From Brachybacterium massiliense (GTDB lineage Bacteria > Actinomycetota > Actinomycetes > Actinomycetales > Dermabacteraceae): DNA of 64,000 nucleotides. This document shows positions 54,557 through 62,647 of this stretch, one piece after another. Positions within the stretch are counted from its first letter, which is position 1; the number at the start of each line of letters is the position of its first letter. The DNA lies in NCBI RefSeq assembly GCF_900184245.1, contig NZ_FXXB01000008.1, positions 1,054,001 through 1,118,000 of the forward strand. The letters are read 5' to 3'. A program made the position numbers and the translations under genes. Below the pieces are notes generated by a model, which worked only from the letters and a program-made list of their open reading frames with translations, ran no database searches and had not been told where the DNA came from.

Positions 54557-56611
54557 GTGACCGCCCCTGCCGTGCACGGCCCGCACGCTGCCCGTACCGC
54601 ACCTGCGAAAAGTCCCGGCTTCCGCCCCGACATCCAGGGCCTGCGAGCGATCGCGGTGATGCTGGTGCTGCTCTACCACTCCGGGGTCTCGGCGCTCTCG
54701 GGCGGCTTCGTGGGCGTGGACGTCTTCTTCGTGATCTCCGGCTTCCTGATCACCACACATCTGCTGGAGGCGCTCGAGCGGGAGGGGCGGATCCGCTTCG
54801 GCGCGTTCTACGCCAAGCGGGCCCGCCGCATCCTGCCGGCGGCGCTGCTGGTCGCCCTGCTGAGCATGCTCGCGGCCTGGATCTGGATGTCCCCGCTGCT
54901 GATGCCGGAGGTGCTGCGCGGCGCGGTGGCGACTGCTCTGTACGTGCCGAACTACTTCTTCGCCCAGCAGGGCACGAACTATCTGGCCGAATCCACCCCT
55001 TCGGTGTTCCAGCACTACTGGTCCCTCGGCATCGAGGAGCAGTTCTATCTCTTCTGGCCGCTGCTGCTGGCGGCCGGGTTCTGGGTGTGCCGGCGCAGTG
55101 AGCGGCGGCTGATGCTCGGCGCGGCCGCGCTCACCGCGGCCTCGTTCCTGGCCTGTGTGCTGCTGATGGACGTCTCCCAGCCGTGGACCTTCTTCTCCCT
55201 GCCCACCCGTGCCTGGGAGCTCGGTGCGGGAGCACTGGTCGCCTTCCTGCTGCGCTCCGGCGCGCGCTGGCTGCGGTCGAAGCGCACGGGCCTGCTGGCC
55301 TGGGCGGGCCTGGTGGTCCTCGCGCTCGTGGTGGTCACCTTCGATGAGGGCACCGCCTTCCCGGGGTGGAGTGCCGCACTGCCGGTGCTGGCCACCGCGG
55401 CGATGCTCGTCGGCGGCGCCGCGCCGGGCGAGCTCCATGCCGGGCGCGTGCTCGGCCTCGCGCCGATGCAGTTCCTGGGCACGATCTCGTACTCGCTGTA
55501 TCTGGTGCACTGGCCGTTGCAGGTGATCCCCCAGGCCGCGTCCCTGTCGGAGGAGCCTCTGCCGCTGTGGATCCGGTTGCTGCTGGGCGCGGTCGCGGTG
55601 CCGCTGGCCTGGCTGCTGCATCGCCTGGTGGAGCGGCCGGTGCTGCGCTGGCCCTCCCTGCGGCGGGGACCGTCCTGGCGGACCGGTGCCCTGGCGGCCG
55701 CGGCGTCGCTCGAGCTGATCGCCACCTCCGCCGGCATCTCGCAGGTCCTTCCCCAGCAGACCTCCTCGGACCGCACCGCCGCGCAGGAGCAGCCCTCGCT
55801 CGCTCCGACGGGCACGGACTTCGTTCCGGCGAACCTCTCCCCCACCCTCGAGACCGTCTCCGGGGACAACCCCTCCATCTACGCCGCAGGCTGCCACCAG
55901 GAGGGCGAGGCGGCCGACGCGAGCGGCTGCCGGGCCGGCGAGAACCCCGACGCCCCGCTGGTGTTCCTGGTGGGCGACTCCCACGCCGCGAACTGGTATC
56001 CGGCGCTCGAGCGGCTCGCCGAGGAGGGCCGGATCCGGCTGGACAGCAGCACCAAGAGCTCCTGCCTGCCGCTGGAGACCCCGCAGCAGTTCGAGGACCG
56101 CCCCTTCGACTCCTGCGACCGCTGGCGCGGGGACGTGCTCGAGCGGATCGCTGAGGTGGAGCCGGACCTGGTGGTCCTCGCCGCCTTCCACGATCCCGAC
56201 CGCCTGATGCCCGGCGGGCAGGACAGCCCCGAGACCCGGTGGCGTGAAGGGCTCGCCCGCACGCTCGCCCGGATCGACGGCCCGCCCGTGGCGGTCATGC
56301 GGGACGTGCCCACGCAGGCCCAGGCACCCACCCACTGCCTCGCGCAGAATCCCGAGAGCGCCGGCCGGTGCGCCACACCGCGGGCCGACGCCTTCGAGGT
56401 GCCCCTGGTGCAGGCGGAGGCCGACGCGATCGCCGAATCCGACGCGGATGCCCACCACGTGGACCTCACCGGGTACTTCTGCAACGAGGCCAGCTGCCCG
56501 GTGCTGCTCGGGAACACCGTGATCTACCGCGATCAGCACCACCTCACCCAGACCTTCAGCCGTGAGATGGCGGAGCCGCTGTGGGAGGAGATCGAGCCGC
56601 TGGTGGTGTGA
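54557..56611 (+). CDS. Acyltransferase-3 / SGNH fusion membrane protein, copy 2
   Basis: A 684-residue paralogue of the preceding gene product with the same architecture. It has the membrane acyltransferase part (GFRPDIQGLRAIAVMLVLLYHSG, YWSLGIEEQFYLFWP) and the SGNH part (VFLVGDSHAANWYPAL, YRDQHHLTQTF). All catalytic residues seen in copy 1 are kept, so both are probably active. GTG 54557 follows GAGGAG by 4 bases. The membrane part is much more alike between copies than the linker and SGNH parts, suggesting different sugar acceptors. It converges with nagA. Confidence 0.93.
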   Translation: MTAPAVHGPHAARTAPAKSPGFRPDIQGLRAIAVMLVLLYHSGVSALSGGFVGVDVFFVISGFLITTHLLEALEREGRIRFGAFYAKRARRILPAALLVALLSMLAAWIWMSPLLMPEVLRGAVATALYVPNYFFAQQGTNYLAESTPSVFQHYWSLGIEEQFYLFWPLLLAAGFWVCRRSERRLMLGAAALTAASFLACVLLMDVSQPWTFFSLPTRAWELGAGALVAFLLRSGARWLRSKRTGLLAWAGLVVLALVVVTFDEGTAFPGWSAALPVLATAAMLVGGAAPGELHAGRVLGLAPMQFLGTISYSLYLVHWPLQVIPQAASLSEEPLPLWIRLLLGAVAVPLAWLLHRLVERPVLRWPSLRRGPSWRTGALAAAASLELIATSAGISQVLPQQTSSDRTAAQEQPSLAPTGTDFVPANLSPTLETVSGDNPSIYAAGCHQEGEAADASGCRAGENPDAPLVFLVGDSHAANWYPALERLAEEGRIRLDSSTKSSCLPLETPQQFEDRPFDSCDRWRGDVLERIAEVEPDLVVLAAFHDPDRLMPGGQDSPETRWREGLARTLARIDGPPVAVMRDVPTQAQAPTHCLAQNPESAGRCATPRADAFEVPLVQAEADAIAESDADAHHVDLTGYFCNEASCPVLLGNTVIYRDQHHLTQTFSREMAEPLWEEIEPLVV

Positions 56612-56625
56612 GGAAGCCGCTCAAC

Positions 56626-57651
56626 TCAGGCGCGATGGACGAGCGTTCCGGCGGCGTAGGTCTCGGCCACGCGATCCTCCTCGAGCAGCACGAAGTCCCC
56701 GCCGGCGGCGGTCCGCTCCTCGAGGCCGAGCAGGGAGGCCGGGATCCGGCTCGCCATGTCCAGCAGGAGCGTCGGGTCGGTCGGCAGGGCAGCGCGAGCC
56801 CAGTTCAAGCAGGTGCGCAGATCGGAGCCGGAGCCGGCGAGGTATTCGGTCCCGGCGAGGTTCAGCCGGCCATCGAGCGCAACGTCGACGTCGCCGCCGA
56901 CGGGGGTGCGATAGCGGCCCGGCGGCATCCCGGCGAGCGCGGCGGAGTCGCTGGTGAGCACGCAGCGCTCAGGTCCCTTGGCGCGGATCATCACGGTGAG
57001 GGTGTCAGCGGGCAGATGGTGACCGTCGGCGATGAGCATGGCGGTCAGACGGTCGTCGGCGAGCTGGGTCCACAGGTGGTTCGGGTGCCGTGGCAGCATG
57101 CTCGCCGCGCCGTTGCCGAGGTGGGTGGAGAGCGTCGCCCCGGCATCGACGCCGGCGCGCACCTGCTGGGGCGAGGGGGCGCAGTGCCCGAGCGAGATGC
57201 GCACGCCGCGAGCGCTGGCGGCGGCGATGTACGGCGCGGCGCCGGCTCGTTCCGGGGCGAGGGTGACCAGGCGCACCGCCCCCTCGGCCGCCTGCTGCCA
57301 GCGGTCCAGCTCGGCGACGTCGGGGTCACGCAGGCGCGCGATGTCGTGGGCTCCGCGCGGGCCGTCCTCGGCCGCGAGCGAGGGCCCCTCCACGTGCACA
57401 CCGGCGATCGAGTGCGCGAGCAACGGGTCCTCGCGGCGGGCGGCGGCGATCACCGAGAGGACGTGGAGGATCTTCTCCTCGCTCGCGGTGATCACCGTGG
57501 GCAGGTAGGAGGTCACGCCCCTCGCCCAGAGCGCGCGGGTGAGGTCCGTCAGGGTGTCCGGGGTGACGTCGTCGGCGTTGACGTCGTGCCCGGCGTATCC
57601 GTTGACCTGGAGGTCGACGAGGCCCGGCTCGACGCGGGGGTCCGCACTCAC
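56626..57651 (-). CDS. nagA: N-acetylglucosamine-6-phosphate deacetylase-like amidohydrolase
   Basis: A 341-residue amidohydrolase. VEPGLVDLQVNGYAGHDVN, VHVEGPSL, SLGHCAPS (metal His), STHLGNGAASML and the catalytic Asp in LTSDSAALAG follow the NagA order. It is about 40-50 residues shorter than usual, because it begins at the barrel and lacks most of the N-terminal beta-sandwich strands. GTG 57651 has GAGGGC 6 bases upstream and lies 3 bases after the nagB stop. It makes glucosamine-6-phosphate for NagB. The missing N-terminal strands could mean an altered substrate. Confidence 0.85.
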   Translation of the reverse strand: MSADPRVEPGLVDLQVNGYAGHDVNADDVTPDTLTDLTRALWARGVTSYLPTVITASEEKILHVLSVIAAARREDPLLAHSIAGVHVEGPSLAAEDGPRGAHDIARLRDPDVAELDRWQQAAEGAVRLVTLAPERAGAAPYIAAASARGVRISLGHCAPSPQQVRAGVDAGATLSTHLGNGAASMLPRHPNHLWTQLADDRLTAMLIADGHHLPADTLTVMIRAKGPERCVLTSDSAALAGMPPGRYRTPVGGDVDVALDGRLNLAGTEYLAGSGSDLRTCLNWARAALPTDPTLLLDMASRIPASLLGLEERTAAGGDFVLLEEDRVAETYAAGTLVHRA

Positions 57652-57654
57652 GGC

Positions 57655-58449
57655 TCAGCCCTCGGCGACCGGGCTGTCGGTGCGGAGCTCCGCGGGCAGG
57701 AGCCCGGCTGCGGCCTGGTCGAGGTGGATCCGGACCCGGGGGTGCGTGAGCATCGCGGTGGCGGGCACGCCAGGGTCCACCGGTCCGGCCAGCGTCGCGG
57801 CCACGGCGTCCGCCTTCGCCGCGCCGAGCACCGTGCACACCAGGACGCTCCCGGCCAGCAGCGCCGGGACGGTGAGGGTGAGGGCGGTGGCGGGGACCGA
57901 CTCGAGATCCGGGAACAGTCCCTCGTCGACCTGCTGCTGCCGCGAGGCGTGCGCGAGCTCGATCAGCCGCACCTGCTCGGGGGTGTCGAAGTCGGTGTCG
58001 CCCGGTTCGTTGAAGGCGATGTGTCCGTTGACGCCGATCCCGAGGCACACCAGGTCGATCGGTGCGGCGGCGAGCGCGGCGCCGTACCGGGCGGCCTCCT
58101 GGTCCGGATCGGCATCGGCGCGGATCCGATCCAGGCCCGCCTGTGCGGCCTGCGGCAGGCGGTCGGCGAGCCAGGTGCCGAAGGCGGCCGGGTGCGCCGG
58201 GTCCAGCCCCAGGTAGTCGTCCATGTGGAAGGAGTCCACGCGGCTCCAGTCGATCCGCGGGTCGGCGCCCAGGGTGGCGAGCATCTGCTCCTGCGAGGGG
58301 GCCGAGGCGAAGATCACCCGTGCCCGGTCCTGCCGCTCGAGGACCTCGGTCAGGACATCGGCGGCGGCGCGTCCGGCAGAGGCGCCGGCGGCTTCGGCGG
58401 TATCGCGGATGATGACGGCGGGACATGAGGTGGCGGTGCGGGATGGCAT
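57655..58449 (-). CDS. nagB: Glucosamine-6-phosphate deaminase
   Basis: A 264-residue enzyme converting glucosamine-6-phosphate to fructose-6-phosphate and ammonia. FASAPSQEQMLATL and WSRVDSFHMDDYLGLD (catalytic Asp region), LVCLGIGVNGHIAFNEPG (His general base) and VLGAAKADAVAATL are typical of NagB, although the first loop differs from the usual GLATGSTP. ATG 58449 follows AAGGAG by 5 bases. It is co-transcribed with nagA and probably with the upstream oxidoreductase pair. The variations leave room for a related amino-sugar phosphate. Confidence 0.87.
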   Translation of the reverse strand: MPSRTATSCPAVIIRDTAEAAGASAGRAAADVLTEVLERQDRARVIFASAPSQEQMLATLGADPRIDWSRVDSFHMDDYLGLDPAHPAAFGTWLADRLPQAAQAGLDRIRADADPDQEAARYGAALAAAPIDLVCLGIGVNGHIAFNEPGDTDFDTPEQVRLIELAHASRQQQVDEGLFPDLESVPATALTLTVPALLAGSVLVCTVLGAAKADAVAATLAGPVDPGVPATAMLTHPRVRIHLDQAAAGLLPAELRTDSPVAEG

Positions 58450-58468
58450 CGGGTCTCCTTCGGGGGTG

Positions 58469-59473
58469 TCAGAACGCCTGCGGCGCACCGGCGTCCAGGG
58501 CGCTCTGCTGCGCCTTGAGGGCGATCTCGGTGGCCTGCAGGCTCGCTGCGGTGGTCACCTCCGGTTCGTCTCCGACGAGCAGCGCGTCGAAGAAGTACTG
58601 GGCGGGCCGCTGCGCGGGGCCCAGCGGCACCTCCCAACGCGGCCGGTCATGGGTGGTGACGGTGAGGTGGTGATGGGCCCAGTCCACTTCGGCGGTGCCC
58701 TCCGAGCCGGTGATCCGCATCCGGTAGTGACCGTGCACATCGGCCGCTTCGGGGCCCAGCCAGTTCGCCTCGATCGTGGCGGGCACCCCGCCGGCGTGCA
58801 GCAGCAGGCTCACGTGGTCGTCGAAGTCGGGATGGTCCGCCGCCCGCGCGTTGCCCACGAAGGCGCTCACGCTGCCCTGCAGCGCGGCTGTTCTCCCCTG
58901 CTGCTCCGCGACCAGGTCGAGCACCAGGTCGATGTCGTGGATCGGCAGGTCTCCTGCGATTCCGCCGTAGGTGGCGCGGTCCAGGAACCACCCGGGGCGA
59001 GTGGCCTGGCCCAGCTTGTGCGGCCCGGTGCTCGCGATCATGGCGATCGTCCCGAGCACGCCCTCGGCGAGCAGCTGCCGCAGCGCCAGGGTGGCAGGAT
59101 AGAACCGCTTCTCGAACACGATCGAGACGTGCCGCTGGGCCTCCTCGGCCGCGGCCCTGACCTGTGCGAGCTGCTCGAGGGAGGTGCACAGGGGCTTGTC
59201 GGCGAGCACATGCGCTCCCGCGCGCAGCGCCACAACGGCCGCCTCGGCGCGCTGGCTGTAGATCCCGGCCACGAGCGCGACGTCCACGTCATGCTCCGCC
59301 AGAAGCTCCTGTGCGCTCTGGTAGCTCGGGGCCTCGATGCCGGGCAGGAAGCGGCGGCGCAGCGTCTCATCGGCTTCGGCGACCGCCACCAGCTCGAGCT
59401 CCTCGCGGTGCTCGACCTCCGCGAGGGCGTAGTCGACGTGCTGATGGGCGGCGCCCAGGATGGCGACCTTCAT
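58469..59473 (-). CDS. Gfo/Idh/MocA family oxidoreductase
   Basis: A 334-residue NAD(P)-dependent oxidoreductase. VAILGAAHQHVDYALA replaces the standard glycine-rich loop, ALRAGAHVLADKPLCTSLEQL gives the family Lys-Pro motif near residue 95, and GGIAGDLPIHDIDLVLDL has the catalytic Asp/His region. ATG 59473 follows GGAGGAG. It lies between nagB and a second oxidoreductase of the same family, so it may oxidise an amino-sugar derivative. Two six-codon mini-frames lie just upstream. Confidence 0.88.
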   Translation of the reverse strand: MKVAILGAAHQHVDYALAEVEHREELELVAVAEADETLRRRFLPGIEAPSYQSAQELLAEHDVDVALVAGIYSQRAEAAVVALRAGAHVLADKPLCTSLEQLAQVRAAAEEAQRHVSIVFEKRFYPATLALRQLLAEGVLGTIAMIASTGPHKLGQATRPGWFLDRATYGGIAGDLPIHDIDLVLDLVAEQQGRTAALQGSVSAFVGNARAADHPDFDDHVSLLLHAGGVPATIEANWLGPEAADVHGHYRMRITGSEGTAEVDWAHHHLTVTTHDRPRWEVPLGPAQRPAQYFFDALLVGDEPEVTTAASLQATEIALKAQQSALDAGAPQAF

Positions 59474-59519
59474 CGCAGCTCCTCCGTCATCGCAGCTTCT
59501 CCGTCATCGCAGCTCGTCC
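59470..59519 (-). repeat. 17-bp direct repeat forming two mini-cistrons between oxidoreductase genes
   Basis: Three near-identical units start TCATCGCAGCT (59470-59486, 59487-59503, 59504-59519). On the minus strand they place two six-codon frames, MTEKLR and MTEELR, between the stop of the upstream gene and ATG 59473, each linked by an ATGA overlap. Each unit also carries a GGAG-type ribosome binding site. It probably arose by duplication of the junction. Confidence 0.8.
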
Positions 59520-60547
59520 ATGGTCACGGTGCGGCCGGTCGCGGCCGCGGCGGTGATGGCCTCGAGCAGGCGCACAGTCTCCGCGCCGTCCCGGCCGGGG
59601 ATCGAGGAGTCGCGCCCCTCCTGCACGGCGTCGAGGATCTCCGTCCACTGCTGGACGTGCCCGGCGATGCCGATGGCAGCGGGATCCGAGGCGCCCACCC
59701 CGATGCCCGTCTCCGCCGCGTCGATCCGCGGTGCGGGGACCCCGTCCACGTCCCATCGCAGCAGCTCGCCCTGGCCGATCTCGACGACCCCGCGTGCACA
59801 GTGCAGGGTGAGCGTCGCCGGGCTCCCGGGAGGGGTGGCGGTCGAGGTGCTGATCAGTCCCAGGGCGCCGCTGGCGAAGCGGAGGGTCGCCACGGTGGTG
59901 TCCTCGGTGCCGGGCTCATGGGCGAGGGTCGCGGACTGCGCGGTGATCGCTTCGACGGGGCCGGCGAGCCAGCGCAGCAGGTCCACGTTGTGGGCTCCCT
60001 GGTTCATCAGGGATCCGCCGCCCGCTCTGGAATCGCCTCGCCAGGGGGCGGCGGAGTAGTAGCTCTCGTCCCGCCACCAGTGGACGTGCGTGGTGGCCAG
60101 CCGCAGCGGGCCCAGCAGCCCGTCCTCCAGCGCCCTGCGCACGGCCTGCACCTCGGGTTCGAGGCGGCGCTGGGAGATGACATGGACGCTGAGGCCTCGG
60201 GACTCGGCGAGGGAGACGATCCGATCCGCCTCCGCCGCGGTCAGCGCGAGCGGCTTCTCGACCACCGCGTGATGGTCGCTGCCGAGCGCGGCGAGGGCGT
60301 TCTCGGCGTGCGCGCCGCTGGGCGTGCAGATGGCGATGACGTCGAGGTCCTCACGGGCCAGGAGCTCCTCGGGGCTCGACTGCACCGCCTCGGGCCAGCC
60401 GGCATCGGCCGCCTTCTCGCTATCACCTCCGCTGAAGGCGACGAGCTGGGCGCGATGGCGCAGCTCGGCGAGCGCCTTCGCGTGCGAGACCCCGATGGTG
60501 CCGAGGCCGAGCAGGCCCACCCGGACGACGTCATTGTGCGTGGTCAT
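59504..60547 (-). CDS. Gfo/Idh/MocA family oxidoreductase
   Basis: A 347-residue sugar or polyol dehydrogenase. RVGLLGLGTIGVSHAKAL is the Rossmann loop, ICTPSGAHAENAL and VVEKPLALTAAEADR the family core near residues 75-105, and GGSLMNQGAHNVDLLRWL has the catalytic Lys/His-type C-terminal block. ATG 60547 has no ribosome binding site; a promoter with TAGTGT lies 6 bases away, so the message is probably leaderless. It is the first gene of an operon of four running through to nagA. Confidence 0.9.
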   Translation of the reverse strand: MTTHNDVVRVGLLGLGTIGVSHAKALAELRHRAQLVAFSGGDSEKAADAGWPEAVQSSPEELLAREDLDVIAICTPSGAHAENALAALGSDHHAVVEKPLALTAAEADRIVSLAESRGLSVHVISQRRLEPEVQAVRRALEDGLLGPLRLATTHVHWWRDESYYSAAPWRGDSRAGGGSLMNQGAHNVDLLRWLAGPVEAITAQSATLAHEPGTEDTTVATLRFASGALGLISTSTATPPGSPATLTLHCARGVVEIGQGELLRWDVDGVPAPRIDAAETGIGVGASDPAAIGIAGHVQQWTEILDAVQEGRDSSIPGRDGAETVRLLEAITAAAATGRTVTMDELR

Positions 60548-60553
60548 GTCTCG

Positions 60554-60582
60554 ACACTAGGTGGCCGGGAGCGCGATCGCAA
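60554..60582 (-). promoter_or_regulatory. Promoter of the oxidoreductase-nagB-nagA operon
   Basis: On the minus strand TTGCGA (60582-60577), a 17-base spacer, then TAGTGT (60559-60554), with ATG 6 bases downstream. Spacing is ideal and the short distance implies that transcription starts at or next to the start codon. Confidence 0.6.
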
Positions 60583-60742
60583 TACACCGCTATGCCTGAT
60601 GAACACCTTTTCCTCTTGACTCACGGACCTGTGCGGGGGAACCTTGTGGCACTGTCCCGTCGTCGTGGCGCCGCGCCTGCCCGTCGGGATCCCGACCTTG
60701 TCGGCAGCTCGGCAAGGACCCACCGAACTACGAGGAGCAGCC

Positions 60743-61609
60743 GTGCTGCGCATCGGCCTCATAGGCACCGAGAACTCGCACATCACCCACTTCACCCGCT
60801 TCCTCAACGTGGAGGAGCGGCACCCCGGCGTCCGGGCGACGGCGCTGGTGGGCGGCCCGTCACCGCGAAACCGGGAGCTCGCCGAGCTCGGCGCTATCGA
60901 GCGGATCGTCCAAGAGCCCGCCGACCTGGGAGACGAGGTCGATGCCGCGATCGTCTCCTCCCGGGACGGCGGCAAGCACCTCGAGCACGCCCGCCCACTC
61001 CTCGAGGCCGGCAAGGCGGTGCTGGTGGACAAGCCGCTAGCCGCCTCCGTGGCCGACGCCCAGGAGCTGCTCGCCCTGGCCGAGCGCAGCGGGGCGGTCA
61101 TGCTGTCCTGCTCGGCGCTGCGTTTCGTGCCGGAGCTCCCGGATTTCGCCGCCTCGCAGGAGACGGGCCGGCTGCGCCACCTCCACGTGAGCGGGCCGGC
61201 CGATCCGGACAGCGAGTACGCGGGGCTGTTCTTCTACGGCATCCACCATGTGGAGGCGGCCCTGGAGATCCTGGGGAACCCCACCGTCGCCCCCGGAGAG
61301 CTCGAGGTGCGCGCCATGCGCAGCGCGGACACCGTGGTGGCATCGTGCGAGATCGCGGGAACGCAGGTCACCTTCACCTTCCTCACTCCCGGGGAGGGGA
61401 CCCGCACTCCCTTCCATGCGACGGCCGTCTATGAGAACGCCGCCGTCGCCCGCCCGCTCACGCTCGGCGGCGACTACAACGCCCCGGCGCTGGCCGAGTT
61501 CCTGCAGGCGGTGGAGAGCGGCGCCTCGCCGCGTTCGCCGCAGGCGCTGCTGTCGCCGGTGGCGACGCTCTCCGCGATCACCGAGTCCCTCGAGAGGAAC
61601 GCGTCATGA
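60743..61609 (+). CDS. Gfo/Idh/MocA family oxidoreductase
   Basis: A 288-residue protein, shorter than usual for the family. LRIGLIGTENSHITHFTRFL replaces the classic GxGxxG loop, AGKAVLVDKPLAASVADAQ gives the Lys-Pro motif near residue 90, and FFYGIHHVEAALEIL contains a His pair where catalytic residues usually lie. GTG 60743 follows CGAGGAG by 5 bases; the open frame before it is not coding-like. Its stop overlaps the next start (ATGA), so the two oxidoreductases are made together. Loss of the glycine loop raises the question whether it still binds NAD(P) in the usual way. Confidence 0.85.
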   Translation: MLRIGLIGTENSHITHFTRFLNVEERHPGVRATALVGGPSPRNRELAELGAIERIVQEPADLGDEVDAAIVSSRDGGKHLEHARPLLEAGKAVLVDKPLAASVADAQELLALAERSGAVMLSCSALRFVPELPDFAASQETGRLRHLHVSGPADPDSEYAGLFFYGIHHVEAALEILGNPTVAPGELEVRAMRSADTVVASCEIAGTQVTFTFLTPGEGTRTPFHATAVYENAAVARPLTLGGDYNAPALAEFLQAVESGASPRSPQALLSPVATLSAITESLERNAS

Positions 61610-62640
61610 CCCAGTCCCCCACCGCCGCCGCGCCCGGTCGCCAGCGATTCGGCATCATCGGAGTCGGCATCATCGGCCAGGGCCATGTCAAGCGGCTCAC
61701 CGCGGAGGACTCCCCTGCCGATCTCGTCGCCGTCGCCGACCAGAACCCCGAGGCCGCGCAGAAGATCGCCGCGGAGCACGGCGTCGAGGCCGCCTCGGAC
61801 GTCACCGCGCTGCTGGCCCGCGAGGACATCGACGCGGTGATCATCGCCGTCCCCTCCGGCCTGCATGCCGAGGTGACGATCCGGGCCCTCGAGGCGGGCA
61901 AGCACGTCTTCCTCGAGAAGCCGATCGAGGTGACGGTCGCCGCGGCGGACAGGATCCGCGCCGCGGAGAAGCGCTCCGGGAAGGTGCTGACCATCGCCAG
62001 CCAGCGCCGTTTCGCCGCCGAGAACCAGTTCCTCAAGCAGCTCGTCGAGGAGGGCCGGCTGGGCCGGATCACCTCGGCGACCATCGAGGTGCCGCTGTGG
62101 CGCAGCCAGGAGTACTACGACTCCGGGGCCTGGCGCGGCACCTGGGAGCTCGACGGCGGCGGCGCGCTGATGAACCAGGGCGTGCACCTGGTGGACCTCA
62201 CGCTGTGGCTGCTGGGCGAGGTCGAGGAGCTGTTCGCGCACACCGGCCTGCTCGCCCATGAGCGTATCGAGGTCGAGGACACCGTGACCGTCACCGCCCG
62301 GCTGGTCAGCGGTGCCCAGCTGACCTTCCAGGCCACCACCGCCGCGTACGGCAACCTGCCGATCCGCATGAACCTGATGGGGGATGCCGGATCGATCGTG
62401 ACGGAGAACGAGCGCGTGGTGCACGTGCACTCGCGGGACGGGCTCGAGCTCCCGGAGTTCACCCCTCGCGACATCCTCCGCGAAGGGCTGATCGACTTTG
62501 TGACGGCGGTGCAGCAGGGCACCGCCCCGCTGGTCACCTCGGCGGAGGCGCGCGCCGCCGTCGCATTCATCGAGGCGGTCTACGAGTCGGGTCGCACAGG
62601 AAGGCCGGTGCGACCCGCCGCACTGCCGGTGGAGCCCTGA
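61606..62640 (+). CDS. Gfo/Idh/MocA family oxidoreductase
   Basis: A 344-residue NAD(P)-dependent oxidoreductase. FGIIGVGIIGQGHVKRL is the Rossmann loop, AVPSGLHAEVTIRALEAGKHVFLEKPIEVT the family core, and GGGALMNQGVHLVDLTLWLLG the C-terminal catalytic block. It closely resembles the divergent protein at 59504-60547 in layout (SQRRF, WRG, GGALMNQG), as if the two had a common origin. ATG 61606 overlaps the preceding stop, and the next gene begins 7 bases after its stop. Confidence 0.9.
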   Translation: MTQSPTAAAPGRQRFGIIGVGIIGQGHVKRLTAEDSPADLVAVADQNPEAAQKIAAEHGVEAASDVTALLAREDIDAVIIAVPSGLHAEVTIRALEAGKHVFLEKPIEVTVAAADRIRAAEKRSGKVLTIASQRRFAAENQFLKQLVEEGRLGRITSATIEVPLWRSQEYYDSGAWRGTWELDGGGALMNQGVHLVDLTLWLLGEVEELFAHTGLLAHERIEVEDTVTVTARLVSGAQLTFQATTAAYGNLPIRMNLMGDAGSIVTENERVVHVHSRDGLELPEFTPRDILREGLIDFVTAVQQGTAPLVTSAEARAAVAFIEAVYESGRTGRPVRPAALPVEP

Positions 62641-62647
62641 GACACCG

